From assembly GCA_945892755.1 (NCBI GenBank), contig CAMDDO010000026.1:1-38417 (forward strand): DNA of 38,417 bases, written 5' to 3'. A model generated the notes under the pieces. It was given only the letters and a program-made list of their open reading frames with translations, had not been told where the DNA came from and did no database searches. Shown piece after piece: positions 16,162 through 25,098 of the stretch. Position numbers and translations under genes: made by a program. The first letter of the stretch is position 1, and every line of letters starts with the position of its first letter. Origin of the DNA: Rhizobium sp. Q54 (GTDB lineage: Bacteria > Pseudomonadota > Alphaproteobacteria > UBA828).

Positions 16162-16869
16162 ATGCCACAGACCATTGCCCTGATCGATGACGACCAAAAC
16201 ATTCTGACCTCGGTCTCGATCGCCCTCGAGGCCGAGGGCTTCGCCGTGCGCGCCTCGAGCGATCCGGAAAAAGGGCTCAAGGATCTCTTGGCGAGGCCCC
16301 CCGACGTCGCGGTGATCGATATCAAGATGCCGCGCCTCGACGGGCTCGAATTATTGCGCCAATTGCGCCGCCATAGTCATTTGCCGGTGATCTTCCTGAC
16401 CTCGAAAATCGAGGAGGCCGACCAGATCGAGGGCCTTCGGCTCGGCGCCGACGATTACATCACCAAGCCGTTCTCGGTGCGCCTGCTGATCGAGCGGATC
16501 AAGACGGTGATTCGGCGCAACGCGGAGGCGCGAAGCGTGGCCGAAAGCGGCGCGCCGGCCGCCGAACCGATGATCGTGCGCGGCGAGCTGGTGCTCGACC
16601 CGACACGCCATCTGGTGACGTGGCGCGGCGAGTCGATCGTGCTGACGGTCACCGAATTTCTGTTGCTCAAATCCCTCGCGCTTCGGCCCGGTCACGTCAA
16701 GAGCCGCGACCAATTGATGGACACCGCCTACGACGGCGAAAGTTTCGTCGACGACCGCACGATCGACAGTCACATCAAACGTATCCGCAAGAAGTTCAAG
16801 AGCGTCGACCCGTCGTTCGCGCAGATCGAGACGCTCTATGGCGTTGGGTACCGTTTCGTCCAGCCCTGA
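16162..16869 (+). CDS. chvI: Response regulator, ChvI type
   Basis: A 235-residue OmpR-family transcription regulator. The receiver domain (about 1-120) has the acidic cluster IDDD, phosphoacceptor D53 in VIDIKMP, T80 and K102 (ITKPFS). The winged-helix output domain (about 135-235) ends in [16 protein letters not shown] and YGVGYRF. Sequence details and the pairing with a ChvG-like kinase near pckA identify it as ChvI, which in alphaproteobacteria responds to acid and envelope stress and controls exopolysaccharide, motility and outer membrane genes. The ATG at 16162 gives the usual N terminus. It overlaps the kinase start by 32 bases, implying coupled translation. Confidence 0.93.
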   Translation: MPQTIALIDDDQNILTSVSIALEAEGFAVRASSDPEKGLKDLLARPPDVAVIDIKMPRLDGLELLRQLRRHSHLPVIFLTSKIEEADQIEGLRLGADDYITKPFSVRLLIERIKTVIRRNAEARSVAESGAPAAEPMIVRGELVLDPTRHLVTWRGESIVLTVTEFLLLKSLALRPGHVKSRDQLMDTAYDGESFVDDRTIDSHIKRIRKKFKSVDPSFAQIETLYGVGYRFVQP

Positions 16870-18562
16870 GCGCAGTCGCGCCAGTGGCGGGTCGGCCTTG
16901 AGCCGCCTCGGCCTGCGCGGCAAGGGCAGGCTCGGCGCCGACGCCGATGCGATGGCACGGCCCGGCGCGCAACGAATGCGCCGACCCCTCATTTCGCTTA
17001 CCGCGCGCATCCTCGCCATCAACATGCTGGCGCTCGCGATCTTGCTCGGCGGCTTTTTCTATCTCGACCGCTATCAACGCAGCCTGTTCGATCAGAAGCT
17101 CGCGGCCCTCAAGCTCGAAGGCGGCCTGATCGCAACCGCGCTGACAGCGGAAGGCGGCCTCGATGGCGCCGAACGGCACAGCCGGCGCGGCCGGTTCGAT
17201 GCCGAAGCCCTGCTCAGCCGACTCGATCTGCCGCTCGATCAACGCGTGCGCGTGTATGATACGCGCGGTCGCCTTCTGGTCGATTCGCAGCGTCTGCCGG
17301 GCGCGCGGGTGCAAACCACCGAGCTGCCGCCGCCGGCCAATGAGGGCTTCCTCGGCCGCGTCGCGATCGGCATTTATGACTGGATCGTGCGCGACCTGCC
17401 GCCACGCACGCGCATGCCGCGCATCGTCGAGGGCAAAGGCTCGCGCCAGGTGGCGGCCGCGACGGTAGGCCGCGCGCTGACCGGCGAAACCACCAGCCTG
17501 ATCGGCGAGACCGAAGATGGTTCGCTCGCGGTTCTGGTCGCCCTGCCAATCCAGGCCTTGAAGCGGATCGAAGGTGCGCTGCTTATTTCGGCGAACGCCG
17601 ACGACATCGTGGTCAGCGTGCGCGAAATGAGGTTCGCCGTGCTGGAAGCCTTCGGCATCGCGCTGACCATCACCGTTCTGCTGTCGCTCTATCTCGCCAG
17701 CACGATCACGCGTCCGGTGCGCAAGCTCGCCGAGGCGGCCGCGCGGGTGCGCGATGCGCGCGGCGAGAAACCCGAGATCCCGGATTTCAGTCAGCGGCGC
17801 GATGAGATCGGCGGCCTCTCGAGCGCGCTTAGGGACATGACGGACGCGCTTTGGCACCGGCTCGACGCGATCGAACGCTTCGCCGCCGAAGTCGCCCATG
17901 AAATCCGAAACCCCTTGAGTTCGGTCAGAAGCGCTGTCGAAACCGCAATCCGCATCAGCGACGACGCCAAGCGCCGTCAATTGCTCGAGCTCGTGATCGA
18001 CGACGTCAAGCGGCTGGACCGTCTGCTCAGCGAAATCTCGGCGGCGTCGCGCCTCGATTCGGAATTATCGCGCACCGCGCTCGAGCCGGTCGATCTCGCG
18101 AAATCGCTCGCGCTGCACGTCAGCTTCGACAATGAAATGCACGCCGAGGCGAAAGGTCCGGCGCCGCTGCGCCTCGAAGTTCAAGGCGGCGGGCCGTTCT
18201 TGGTCGCCGCGCTCGAAGACCGGCTGACCCAAGTCGTGCAGAACCTGATCAACAATGCGCGATCATTCAGCCCGCCCGGCGCGAGCGTTACGATCAGGTT
18301 GCTGCGCGAGGGCAGCCTCATCCGGTTCGAGGTCGAGGACGAGGGGTCCGGCGTGCCCGAAGCGATGCGCGAGCGGATCTTCGAGCGTTTCTATTCATCG
18401 CGACCCGAGGGCGAAAAATTCGGCACTCATGCCGGCCTCGGCCTCAGCATTTCACGCCAGATCGTCGAGGCCTTTGGCGGCCGGCTGACCTGCCATGGCG
18501 GACGAACCGGACGCGGCGCGCGGTTCGTGGTGAGCCTTGTCGCCGCGCCGGCCGAAACCTAA
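16838..18562 (+). CDS. chvG: Sensor histidine kinase, ChvG/ExoS type
   Basis: A 574-residue membrane kinase. Order of parts: a Ser/Gly/Arg-rich N-terminal tail (1-50), membrane helix 1 (about 55-75), a periplasmic sensor domain (about 80-265), helix 2 (about 268-288), HAMP (about 289-340), a DHp domain with the phosphorylated H354 in [16 protein letters not shown], and an ATPase domain with [20 protein letters not shown] and [13 protein letters not shown]. The pattern around H354 and [19 protein letters not shown] is that of ChvG, the partner of ChvI. The start at 16838 overlaps chvI; an ATG at 16952 is an alternative that would remove the tail. HprK, often found just downstream in related genomes, is absent here. 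Confidence 0.92.
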   Translation: MALGTVSSSPERSRASGGSALSRLGLRGKGRLGADADAMARPGAQRMRRPLISLTARILAINMLALAILLGGFFYLDRYQRSLFDQKLAALKLEGGLIATALTAEGGLDGAERHSRRGRFDAEALLSRLDLPLDQRVRVYDTRGRLLVDSQRLPGARVQTTELPPPANEGFLGRVAIGIYDWIVRDLPPRTRMPRIVEGKGSRQVAAATVGRALTGETTSLIGETEDGSLAVLVALPIQALKRIEGALLISANADDIVVSVREMRFAVLEAFGIALTITVLLSLYLASTITRPVRKLAEAAARVRDARGEKPEIPDFSQRRDEIGGLSSALRDMTDALWHRLDAIERFAAEVAHEIRNPLSSVRSAVETAIRISDDAKRRQLLELVIDDVKRLDRLLSEISAASRLDSELSRTALEPVDLAKSLALHVSFDNEMHAEAKGPAPLRLEVQGGGPFLVAALEDRLTQVVQNLINNARSFSPPGASVTIRLLREGSLIRFEVEDEGSGVPEAMRERIFERFYSSRPEGEKFGTHAGLGLSISRQIVEAFGGRLTCHGGRTGRGARFVVSLVAAPAET

Positions 18563-18566
18563 AGGC

Positions 18567-19604
18567 ATGCAGAGGCGATCGGGCGGGACGCGGTTGTTGT
18601 TGACCGCCGCGACCATCGCTTGGCTGGCGATGCCGGCCCATGCCGAAATCGAAGCGGCGGGGGCGCCGTCCCTCGCCCTTCCGGTCGATTGCACGCTCGG
18701 GCAAACCTGCTTCATTCAGTTCTATGTCGACCTCGCGCCCGGCCCGGAGATTCGAGACCATACCTGCGGTCGACTCACTTATGATGGGCACAAGGGCACC
18801 GATTTCCGCCTGCCCGACTATCCGGCGATGCGCGCCGGTGTCGATGTGCTGGCCGCGGCCGATGGCGTCGTGCGCGCGATTCGCGATGGCGAGCTCGAGG
18901 GCGAGGCGGATGGCCGGAGCGTGGAGCATCTCGAAGGCAAGGATGCCGGCAACGCGGTGGTTCTGGTTCATGCCAATGGCTGGGAAACCCAATACAGCCA
19001 TCTGATGCGCGGCAGCGTCGTGGTGCGACCCGGCGAGCGGGTCAAGACCGGACAGGTGCTCGGCAAGATCGGGCTCTCCGGTCGCAGCAATTTTCCGCAT
19101 CTCGATTTCGCCGTGCGACAGGACGGCAAGGTCATCGATCCATTTCTGGGCGCGAAGCCGGACGCGAACTGCGAAAAGCCAAGCGTCTCTCTATGGAACG
19201 AGGCGGCGCGCGGCGTCATGCCATATCGTCCAAGTGGCGTGCTGCTGGCGGGCTTCGCCGCCGTCGAGCCAAACAAGATCGAGGTCCGCAAAGGCGCCGA
19301 ACGCGCGCTCGCGTTCGACGCCGAAGCGCCGCTGATCGTTTTCTATGCCGATGCTTTTGGCATTCTTGAAGGCGATACCGAAGAGCTAGTTATCTTTGCG
19401 CCCGATGGCAGCCTGTTCGCGCGACATCAGAGCGTATTCTCACGCGATGTTCAGCAGCGCTTCCAATATGTCGGGAGAAAGCGGCCGAGCGAGGGCTGGC
19501 GCCTGGGCACCTATCGCGGCGAATACCGTTTGACGCGGAGCATCGACGGGGCGACGCGCATCGTCGCAAGCACGGCGCGCGAAGCCGTGATCAGTGAACG
19601 CTGA
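18567..19604 (+). CDS. M23 family (LytM-like) peptidase, altered zinc site
   Basis: A 345-residue exported protein. Residues 1-26 form a signal peptide ending AHA. The M23 domain (about 60-195) shows the first zinc motif HKGTD (H75, D79), YSHL with H145, and the third motif, usually HxH, as PHLDF (H178, D180), so the last ligand histidine is replaced by Asp through a CAT-to-GAT difference at 19104. Cysteines near C42, C48 and C67 suggest disulfides. A C-terminal beta-rich domain (about 225-345) follows. The ATG at 18567 lies four bases after chvG, so it is probably in the chvIG operon. It may be an active peptidoglycan endopeptidase with an Asp ligand, or a non-catalytic LytM regulator. Confidence 0.85.
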   Translation: MQRRSGGTRLLLTAATIAWLAMPAHAEIEAAGAPSLALPVDCTLGQTCFIQFYVDLAPGPEIRDHTCGRLTYDGHKGTDFRLPDYPAMRAGVDVLAAADGVVRAIRDGELEGEADGRSVEHLEGKDAGNAVVLVHANGWETQYSHLMRGSVVVRPGERVKTGQVLGKIGLSGRSNFPHLDFAVRQDGKVIDPFLGAKPDANCEKPSVSLWNEAARGVMPYRPSGVLLAGFAAVEPNKIEVRKGAERALAFDAEAPLIVFYADAFGILEGDTEELVIFAPDGSLFARHQSVFSRDVQQRFQYVGRKRPSEGWRLGTYRGEYRLTRSIDGATRIVASTAREAVISER

Positions 19605-19812
19605 CCGGGTCGAGGTCGTGCTGGCGCGCGGCGGCAAAGGCCAGGGCGCGGCTGGGCGCGATGCCGAGCATGCGCCCGTCCGCGCCGTGAATGGCGAAGC
19701 CGTCGCTGCCGTCGACCGCACTCGGTTTGATATAGGCCAACGTGGGTGCGCCCAGCGCCCGAAACGCCTCGACGGCCAATGAGGGTTGAATTTCCTTCAT
19801 AACTGCTTTCAT
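19591..19812 (-). CDS. DUF1150 family protein
   Basis: A 73-residue protein of unknown function, recognised as DUF1150 by LGAPTLAYIKP, DGFAIHGADGRMLGIA and the ending ALAFAAARQHDLDPVSVH. In alphaproteobacteria this family is usually encoded directly after a small heat-shock protein gene, as here. Only two bases separate the Hsp20 stop from its ATG, so the two are co-transcribed. An internal ATG at 19800 is an alternative start. Its 3' end overlaps the convergent M23 peptidase gene by 14 bases. Confidence 0.9.
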   Translation of the reverse strand: MKAVMKEIQPSLAVEAFRALGAPTLAYIKPSAVDGSDGFAIHGADGRMLGIAPSRALAFAAARQHDLDPVSVH

Positions 19813-19814
19813 GG

Positions 19815-20363
19815 TCAGGTGCTCCGCTCGCGCGCCGACGCTCCGACAACGCGCCGCGCGGATGCATTTTTCTCGGATCTCTCTGAATTAGCCGGAGGCT
19901 CATGCCGCGCAGGGCCGACGACGCGCGCCCCCTGCGCACCATTCGCGCTCGCTTTCGCGATCGGAATCGTGCGCACCTGTTCCGCCGCCATGGGGCGGGT
20001 GAGATCGACATTGAGCAGACCGTTCTCAAGCGTCGCGCCACCGACTTCGATGCCGTCCGCAAGCAGGAACGTGCGATGGAACTGGCGCGCCGCGATGCCG
20101 CGGTAGAGATAGGTCGCGCCGGAATCGGCCGCTTCAGACTTGACGCTCCGGATGTGGAGTTGGTTGCCCTCGACGGTAACGCTGAGTTCGGTTTCGGCAA
20201 ATCCCGCGACCGCCAGCGTGATACGCATGCGGTTGTCATCGAGCTGCAAGATGTTGTACGGCGGGTAGCCGTCCCCGGCGCTCTTGGCCAGACGATCGAG
20301 CATGCGCTCGAGCTGGTCGAAACCGAGCATGAGCGGACTATTGAACGGCGAAACCCTGGTCAT
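19815..20363 (-). CDS. Small heat-shock protein, Hsp20 family (IbpA-like)
   Basis: A 182-residue cytosolic holdase chaperone. The N-terminal MTRVSPFNSPLMLGFDQLERML and the alpha-crystallin domain (about 35-140), with YNILQLDDNRMRITLAVAGF, GNQLHIRSVK and LENGLLNVDLTRP, match the IbpA group. After the domain comes an unusually long tail (about 145-182) rich in Ala, Arg, Ser and Glu, longer than in IbpA itself, although the common C-terminal IxI-type motif may be RTIPIAK. GAGGAGGGG about eight bases before the ATG is a strong ribosome binding site. A sigma-32-type promoter lies upstream. The gene forms an operon with DUF1150. Confidence 0.92.
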   Translation of the reverse strand: MTRVSPFNSPLMLGFDQLERMLDRLAKSAGDGYPPYNILQLDDNRMRITLAVAGFAETELSVTVEGNQLHIRSVKSEAADSGATYLYRGIAARQFHRTFLLADGIEVGGATLENGLLNVDLTRPMAAEQVRTIPIAKASANGAQGARVVGPARHEPPANSERSEKNASARRVVGASARERST

Positions 20364-20482
20364 CGCGTTCGCCCCTCCTCAATGAGCGGGCCGGGCGGCT
20401 CGCCTCCCCATTCCGGCGGAGGCCCCTGCCACGGGTCACGATCAGCGCCACGCCCGAACAGCGGGCCACGGCGATAGCTTGG

Positions 20483-20510
20483 ATATAAGGACGCCGCGCC
20501 GGCGTTCAAG
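20483..20510 (-). promoter_or_regulatory. Sigma-32 heat-shock promoter of hsp20
   Basis: On the minus strand CTTGAA (20510-20505) and CTTATAT (20489-20483) fit the alphaproteobacterial heat-shock pattern CTTG-N17-CYTATNT exactly, with 17 bases between CTTG and CTTATAT. It starts just after the stop of the PAS gene and leaves a leader of roughly 110 bases before the hsp20 ATG. The leader contains CCTCC that could pair with the GGAGG of the ribosome binding site, so a thermometer-like structure is possible. Confidence 0.75.
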
Positions 20511-20514
20511 GCCT

Positions 20515-20985
20515 TCAGGCGTCAGGCGCGACGCGCTCCAGCCCCTCCAGCGGACGCACGCGATAGCCGACGGTGCCAACCAAGGCGTCGATCCGCTGAT
20601 CATTGCTCGCGACCGGGAGAACGATAAGTCTGAAACACAAAGAATGGCCAAACAACTGCACGCGCTCCTCGCTGCGCCCGACCGGCTTGGCGGCGGCGAC
20701 CGCCGAGTGGCACATATCCATCGCCTCCCCGGCGATGTTGGATGGCAACGCGGCGACGCGCTTTCCCGTGCAGTCCTCGCCCACCACGTCGCAAAGCGCC
20801 GCGCCGAAGCGGCTAAAACGATAGGACGATGGTCCCGGTGTCACGTCGATGACGAAGCTGCGATCCAAGATCTCGGGATCGGCGTCGGCTTCGACCGCGG
20901 CCAAAGACGGCAAATGGCGGCCTTCGCGGGCCTCCAGCCATTTCTTGAAAAGCCGACGCCCCAAGCGCCGCTCGGAAGGCTCCAT
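20515..20985 (-). CDS. PAS_5 domain protein
   Basis: A 156-residue protein whose body matches the PAS_5 family, an alphaproteobacterial group of stand-alone PAS domains: LGRRLFKKWLEAREGRHLPSL at the N terminus, then PSSYRFSRFGAALCDVVGEDCTGKRVAALP and a C-terminal strand pair ending DALVGTVGYR. Some relatives affect motility or cell-cycle processes, but no function can be assigned here. The ATG at 20985 is preferred because it starts at the conserved part; an ATG at 21033 would add 16 basic residues. It is divergent from the peptidoglycan-binding repeat protein and lies just upstream of the hsp20 promoter. Confidence 0.78.
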   Translation of the reverse strand: MEPSERRLGRRLFKKWLEAREGRHLPSLAAVEADADPEILDRSFVIDVTPGPSSYRFSRFGAALCDVVGEDCTGKRVAALPSNIAGEAMDMCHSAVAAAKPVGRSEERVQLFGHSLCFRLIVLPVASNDQRIDALVGTVGYRVRPLEGLERVAPDA

Positions 20986-21203
20986 ACTCGGCCTCGACCG
21001 TGGCTGTCGCCAAGGCCCCGTGAGCGCCAGCACTATGCGCCCAAGCAGGGATAACCGAATTTGTTAACTTGGAAAGATGAAGATAGTCTTGATGTCGTGT
21101 TATTATGCGCCCCCCGCCGCGCCGCAGCAATGATCATCGTCGGATTCGTTTGGCCTTGCGCATCGCATTTGGCCAGGAGCCAAGGCACGAGCAAGGCAAT
21201 GCC

Positions 21204-22913
21204 ATGAACCAGCTCCGCCGAACGATTCGGCCGGCCTTGAGCGGCTTGATCGCGATCGCCTTGAGCCTGTCGGCGGGTCTGGTCGGAGCTTCGGTCGGTG
21301 CCGCCGAGCCCGCCACGCAAATCGCCGCGCTCGGTGGCGACAGCGAAGCCGATGAAGCCGTCATGGGGCGCTACAGCGCCTTGGTTCGAATGATCCAGCT
21401 TCGCCTCGCCGAGCGCGGCCTCTATCCGGGTCAGGTCGATGGCGTGATGTCGCCCGCGACCCAGGACGCCATTCGCGCCTATCAGCGCCTCGCCAATATC
21501 GAGCCTGACGGGCTGCCCTCGACGCCGCTGCTGGCCCGTCTGAATTCGACCGAAGGCGCCGCAAAGGAATTGCTCGACAAGCTCGATACCGCGCGCAAGG
21601 TCCAGATCGAGGAAGCCCGCGCCGCCCTGATTCGAGAGTTTGGGCCCGAATGGGCGATGCGCCGCGCGCAAGGCGCGGCCGCCCCGCGCAGCGGCGACGC
21701 CGAGGCCTGCTTCGAATCCCCTGAGCCGGCCTGCCTGATCTTGCTCGCTCTGGCCAGCGCCGAGCGAATCGAGAAGGACGATCTGCGCGACTGGGCGCTC
21801 AGTCACGTCGTCGAGGCCCAGGCCCGAGCCGGTCTGAGCGCCGATGCGCTCGAGACCGCGCGTAGCATTGGCGACCCCCGATCGGTGATCGCGGCGGTCG
21901 GCGCCATCGCGGTCGCGCTCGCCCGCAGCGGTCAGACCGAGGAAGCCAGCAAGGCGGCGGAGCGTGTGCCGGACCAGACCTTGCGCGACAAGGCGCTGCG
22001 CGCGGTTACCGAGGGGCAGATCACTGGCGGCAACCCGATCGCGGCTGCGGCTACCGCACAGCGCATCGGCGCACCCGCCGAACGGGTGCCGGCGCTGGTC
22101 GCCGCGGCGCGCGGCTTGGCCGCCGCCGGCGAAGCGGCGGCCGCGAACCGACTGCGCGATCAAGCCAGCGCGGCGCTCGCCACGCTCAAGGTCGGCGGCA
22201 TGCACGACTTCGTGACTGGCGAGTTCGCCGTGCTCGAAGCCGAGCTTGGCCGCGCCCAGGAAGGCAAGCGAGTCGCAAGCGGCATCGTCGACAAGACCGA
22301 ACGCACGAGGGCCCTGGCTGAGATTGCCGTGGTTGAAGTGCGCGCCGGCGCCCGCGATGCCGCCCTGGTGACGTTGAGGAGCGCCGAGGCGACCCTGACC
22401 TGTACCGTCGACCGACCCGAGTGCCAGCACGCCCATGCGCGACTCGCGATCGCCGGCGCGGAATTTGGCTTTTACGATGCCAGCATGCGCGTGGTGCAGA
22501 CGTTGCGCGCTGGCTACACGCAATCCTTCGCGCACCGCGAGGTCGCGATCGCCGCCGCGCGCTCAGGTGCCCCCGACGAGGCCGAACGCATCGCGATCTC
22601 GATCCCTCAGCCGCGTATCCGGCTCGAGGCGCTGCTTGGCATCGCCGAGGCCCGGGCCGCCAACGGCGATGAGGCAGGGGCGCGCGGCACCGAAGCCCGT
22701 GCCACGACCCTCGCGCGCACGTTGGAGAACCCGATCGAGCGGACCTTCGCGTTGATCGACCTGGCGCTGATCGCCGCCCGTTCGGATGCCGACGCGGCGA
22801 ACGGCACACTCAAAGAAGCAACCGCGATCGCACGCACGCTCGACGATCCATTCGGTCGCTCCCGTTCGCTGAGCCGGATTGCGACCGCGCTGGCGGTCCT
22901 CCGCGGCGGCTGA
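21204..22913 (+). CDS. Secreted peptidoglycan-binding protein with helical repeats
   Basis: A 569-residue exported protein. Residues 1-34 form a signal peptide. Residues about 57-112 form a PG_binding_1 domain (ALVRMIQLRLAERGLYPG, VDGVMSPATQDAIRAYQ). From about 165 to the end the chain is a run of Ala-rich helical repeats with a recurring pattern of GxxxxA followed by IxDPxxR or similar and AxxxIAxAxAxxG, resembling TPR or HEAT-type solenoids. The architecture suggests a periplasmic scaffold that anchors to the cell wall and binds a partner. The ATG at 21204 is supported by an upstream AAGG and by the signal peptide; the open frame extends 99 bases further. The function is not known. Confidence 0.8.
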   Translation: MNQLRRTIRPALSGLIAIALSLSAGLVGASVGAAEPATQIAALGGDSEADEAVMGRYSALVRMIQLRLAERGLYPGQVDGVMSPATQDAIRAYQRLANIEPDGLPSTPLLARLNSTEGAAKELLDKLDTARKVQIEEARAALIREFGPEWAMRRAQGAAAPRSGDAEACFESPEPACLILLALASAERIEKDDLRDWALSHVVEAQARAGLSADALETARSIGDPRSVIAAVGAIAVALARSGQTEEASKAAERVPDQTLRDKALRAVTEGQITGGNPIAAAATAQRIGAPAERVPALVAAARGLAAAGEAAAANRLRDQASAALATLKVGGMHDFVTGEFAVLEAELGRAQEGKRVASGIVDKTERTRALAEIAVVEVRAGARDAALVTLRSAEATLTCTVDRPECQHAHARLAIAGAEFGFYDASMRVVQTLRAGYTQSFAHREVAIAAARSGAPDEAERIAISIPQPRIRLEALLGIAEARAANGDEAGARGTEARATTLARTLENPIERTFALIDLALIAARSDADAANGTLKEATAIARTLDDPFGRSRSLSRIATALAVLRGG

Positions 22914-22942
22914 ACGCCGCGCGCCTGGACCGGGGCCCCACC

Positions 22943-23869
22943 ATGAACGAGTTGAACGGCGCCGGAGGTCCGCGCCGCCTGAGCAGCGCCCTCGAAGGCG
23001 CGCTCTTGATGGTGTTCAGTTGCGCCTGCTTCGCGGCCATGTCGGCGCTGATCCGCTATCTTTCGGGCAGCATCTCCTCGTTCGAGATCGCGTTTTTCCG
23101 CAATGCGGTCGGCCTGATCGCGATTCTGCCGTGGATGGCGCATCTCGGCTTCGGCCGCCTCAAGACACATCGGCTGAAGCTCTATGTTTCGCGCGGCGCG
23201 CTTGGCGTCGTCGCGATGTGGGTCTGGTATGCCGCGCTCGGCATGATGCCGCTCGCCGAAGCGATCACGCTCAATTTCACGGTCGCGTTTTGGATGATCC
23301 CGGTCGCGATCGTGATGTTGAAGGAGCGCATCGGCCCGAAGCGCTGGGCGGCGACCGCGGTCGGCTTCGCCGGCGTGCTCATCGTACTTCAGCCAGGGGC
23401 CGAAGCCTTTAGCCTCGGCGGCCTGCTCGCGATCGGCTCGGCGTTCCTGTTCGCGGTTTCGATGTGCATCATCAAACTGCTCTCGAAAACCGAGACTCCA
23501 ACCCAGATCGTCTTCTACATGAACCTGATCATGACGCCGCTCTCGCTCGGGCCGGCGATCGTGTTCTGGAGCTTCCCTACCTGGCCCGAGCTCGGCTGGC
23601 TGATCGCGATCGGCCTGATCGCGGTGGCCGGGCATTTTTCGATGGCGCGGGCGTTCTCGCTGGCCGAGGCCAGCGCCCTCGTGCCGCTTGACTTCATGCG
23701 CCTGCCGTTCGCGATCCTGATCGGCTATTTCGCGTTCGGCGAATTCCCGGGCGTTTGGACTTGGGTGGGCGGCGCCATCATCATCGGCAGCGCGCTCTAC
23801 ATCGCGCGCCGCGAGATGCGCGTGCACCAGGCACCGGTCGTGCCGCCAAGCGCTGGCGCGGTGCCCTGA
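22943..23869 (+). CDS. DMT family transporter (EamA)
   Basis: A 308-residue inner-membrane protein with ten hydrophobic helices in two EamA repeats. It has FRNAVGLIAILPW and GVVAMWVWYAALGMMPLAEAITLNF in the first repeat, and LAEASALVPLDFMRLPFAILIGYFAFGE in the second. Substrate is unknown; family members export metabolites or amino acids. It follows the repeat protein after 29 bases and precedes the SDR gene by 60 bases. The start at 22943 gives a normal N terminus, with the first helix after about 20 polar residues. Confidence 0.88.
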   Translation: MNELNGAGGPRRLSSALEGALLMVFSCACFAAMSALIRYLSGSISSFEIAFFRNAVGLIAILPWMAHLGFGRLKTHRLKLYVSRGALGVVAMWVWYAALGMMPLAEAITLNFTVAFWMIPVAIVMLKERIGPKRWAATAVGFAGVLIVLQPGAEAFSLGGLLAIGSAFLFAVSMCIIKLLSKTETPTQIVFYMNLIMTPLSLGPAIVFWSFPTWPELGWLIAIGLIAVAGHFSMARAFSLAEASALVPLDFMRLPFAILIGYFAFGEFPGVWTWVGGAIIIGSALYIARREMRVHQAPVVPPSAGAVP

Positions 23870-23929
23870 CCATTCGCGCGGCGCATCCCTTTCTGCTATA
23901 GAGCGCCGCCAGAACAGGGGGGCGGCGCC

Positions 23930-24694
23930 ATGGAGATCAAGGGACACAGCGCGATCATCACCGGCGGCGGCTCGGGGCTCGGCGCCGCGACCGCGCGCGA
24001 GCTTGCCAAGCTGGGCGCCAAGGTCGGCATCGTCGATCTGAACGCCGACAATGCGCGGAAAATTGCGAGCGAACTCGGCGGCGCGGCGGCGGCGGCCGAC
24101 GTAACCGACGCGGCGAGTCTGGAAGCCGCCTACGATACGCTACGCGAGGCAATCGGTCCGGCGCGTATTTTGATCGCCTGCGCCGGCGTCGCGACCGGCG
24201 CCAAACTGATCGGCAAGGACGGCAAGGCAACCCCGCTCGATGCCTTTCGCCGCACCATCGACATCAATCTGATGGGCACGATCAATGCCATGCGCCTGAC
24301 CGCCGCCGACGCCGCGGCGCTGCCGCCGCTCGAAGACGGCGAGCGCGGTGTGATGATCGGCACGGCCTCGGTCGCGGCGTTCGAAGGCCAGGTCGGCCAA
24401 TGCGCCTATTCGGCCTCCAAGGGCGCCATTGTTTCGATCACGCTCACACTCGCGCGCGAACTGGCGCGCGAAGGGATCCGGGTCAACGCGATCTCGCCGG
24501 GCCTGATGGATACGCCGATGCTGGCCGGCCTACCCGACTCGGTGCGCGAAGCCCTGGTCGCCACCGCGCTCTATCCGAAGCGGCTCGGCAAGCCCGAGGA
24601 ATATGCCTCGCTGGCGCGCCACATCGTCGAGAACCGCTTTCTCAATGGCTCGGTGATTCGCTTCGATGGCGCGCTGCGCATGGCGCCGCGCTGA
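23930..24694 (+). CDS. Short-chain dehydrogenase/reductase
   Basis: A 254-residue NAD(P)-dependent oxidoreductase. The Rossmann motif is TGGGSGLG (11-18), followed by an Asp at 36 (IVDLN) favouring NAD(H). The catalytic set is N113, S147, Y160 and K164 (YSASK). The insert LIGKDGKATPLDAF and the tail NGSVIRFDGALRMAPR are typical of the 3-hydroxyacyl-CoA dehydrogenase type II/HSD17B10-like group, so 3-hydroxyacyl-CoA oxidation is likely. GGGGGG lies shortly before the ATG at 23930, and a GCTATAG motif about 30 bases upstream could be a -10 box. It ends seven bases from the convergent pterin dehydratase. Confidence 0.9.
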   Translation: MEIKGHSAIITGGGSGLGAATARELAKLGAKVGIVDLNADNARKIASELGGAAAAADVTDAASLEAAYDTLREAIGPARILIACAGVATGAKLIGKDGKATPLDAFRRTIDINLMGTINAMRLTAADAAALPPLEDGERGVMIGTASVAAFEGQVGQCAYSASKGAIVSITLTLARELAREGIRVNAISPGLMDTPMLAGLPDSVREALVATALYPKRLGKPEEYASLARHIVENRFLNGSVIRFDGALRMAPR

Positions 24695-24701
24695 GACGAC
24701 G

Positions 24702-25004
24702 TCAGCGATCGCGCTTCGAGGCAATCTCGTCGATCGCGTGGGCCAGCTTGAAGTCGCGCTCGCTCAGGCCGCCGACATCGTGGCTTGCCAGGAGGATCTC
24801 GACTCGGTTGTAGACGTTGAACCATTCGGGGTGGTGGTTCATGCGCTCCGCGATCAAGGCAACCCGGGTCATGAAGCCGAACGCCGCGTTGAAATTCTCG
24901 AAATGATAAGTCTTCCGGATCGCCTCGCGCTCGTCGGCCATCGCCCAACCGTTCAGCTCATGCAGATGATGGTTGATCTCGGGTGTCGAAAGCTTGCCCG
25001 CCAT
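24702..25004 (-). CDS. 4a-hydroxytetrahydrobiopterin dehydratase
   Basis: A 100-residue pterin-4a-carbinolamine dehydratase. The family motif is complete: [21 protein letters not shown] and [13 protein letters not shown]. It recycles the 4a-hydroxy pterin formed by aromatic amino acid hydroxylases, but no phenylalanine hydroxylase gene is in the window, as is common for stand-alone copies. The ATG at 25004 has AAGGA eight bases upstream; the frame stays open upstream without family sequence. It is divergent from the zincin-like gene, with 94 bases between the start codons. Confidence 0.92.
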   Translation of the reverse strand: MAGKLSTPEINHHLHELNGWAMADEREAIRKTYHFENFNAAFGFMTRVALIAERMNHHPEWFNVYNRVEILLASHDVGGLSERDFKLAHAIDEIASKRDR

Positions 25005-25098
25005 GTCTTGGTCCTTCCCGGCAGAAGCTCGACCCGGCACGGTCCGAGCCTTAGGCTGTGGATCACATATTAGTCGATCGCCTGGAGCCACACCAACC

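Noticed and set aside
21061-21070. GTTAAC resembling a CtrA half-site between the PAS and repeat-protein genes
   Set aside because: Only one half-site; the spaced second TTAA is absent.
23896-23902. GCTATAG motif before the SDR gene, also seen near 11182 before the gst gene
   Set aside because: It could be a -10 box, but no -35 box at suitable spacing was found at either site.
22607-23947. Long minus-strand frame of 446 codons
   Set aside because: Antisense to the EamA transporter and repeat-protein genes; Arg/Asp/Glu-rich shadow composition.
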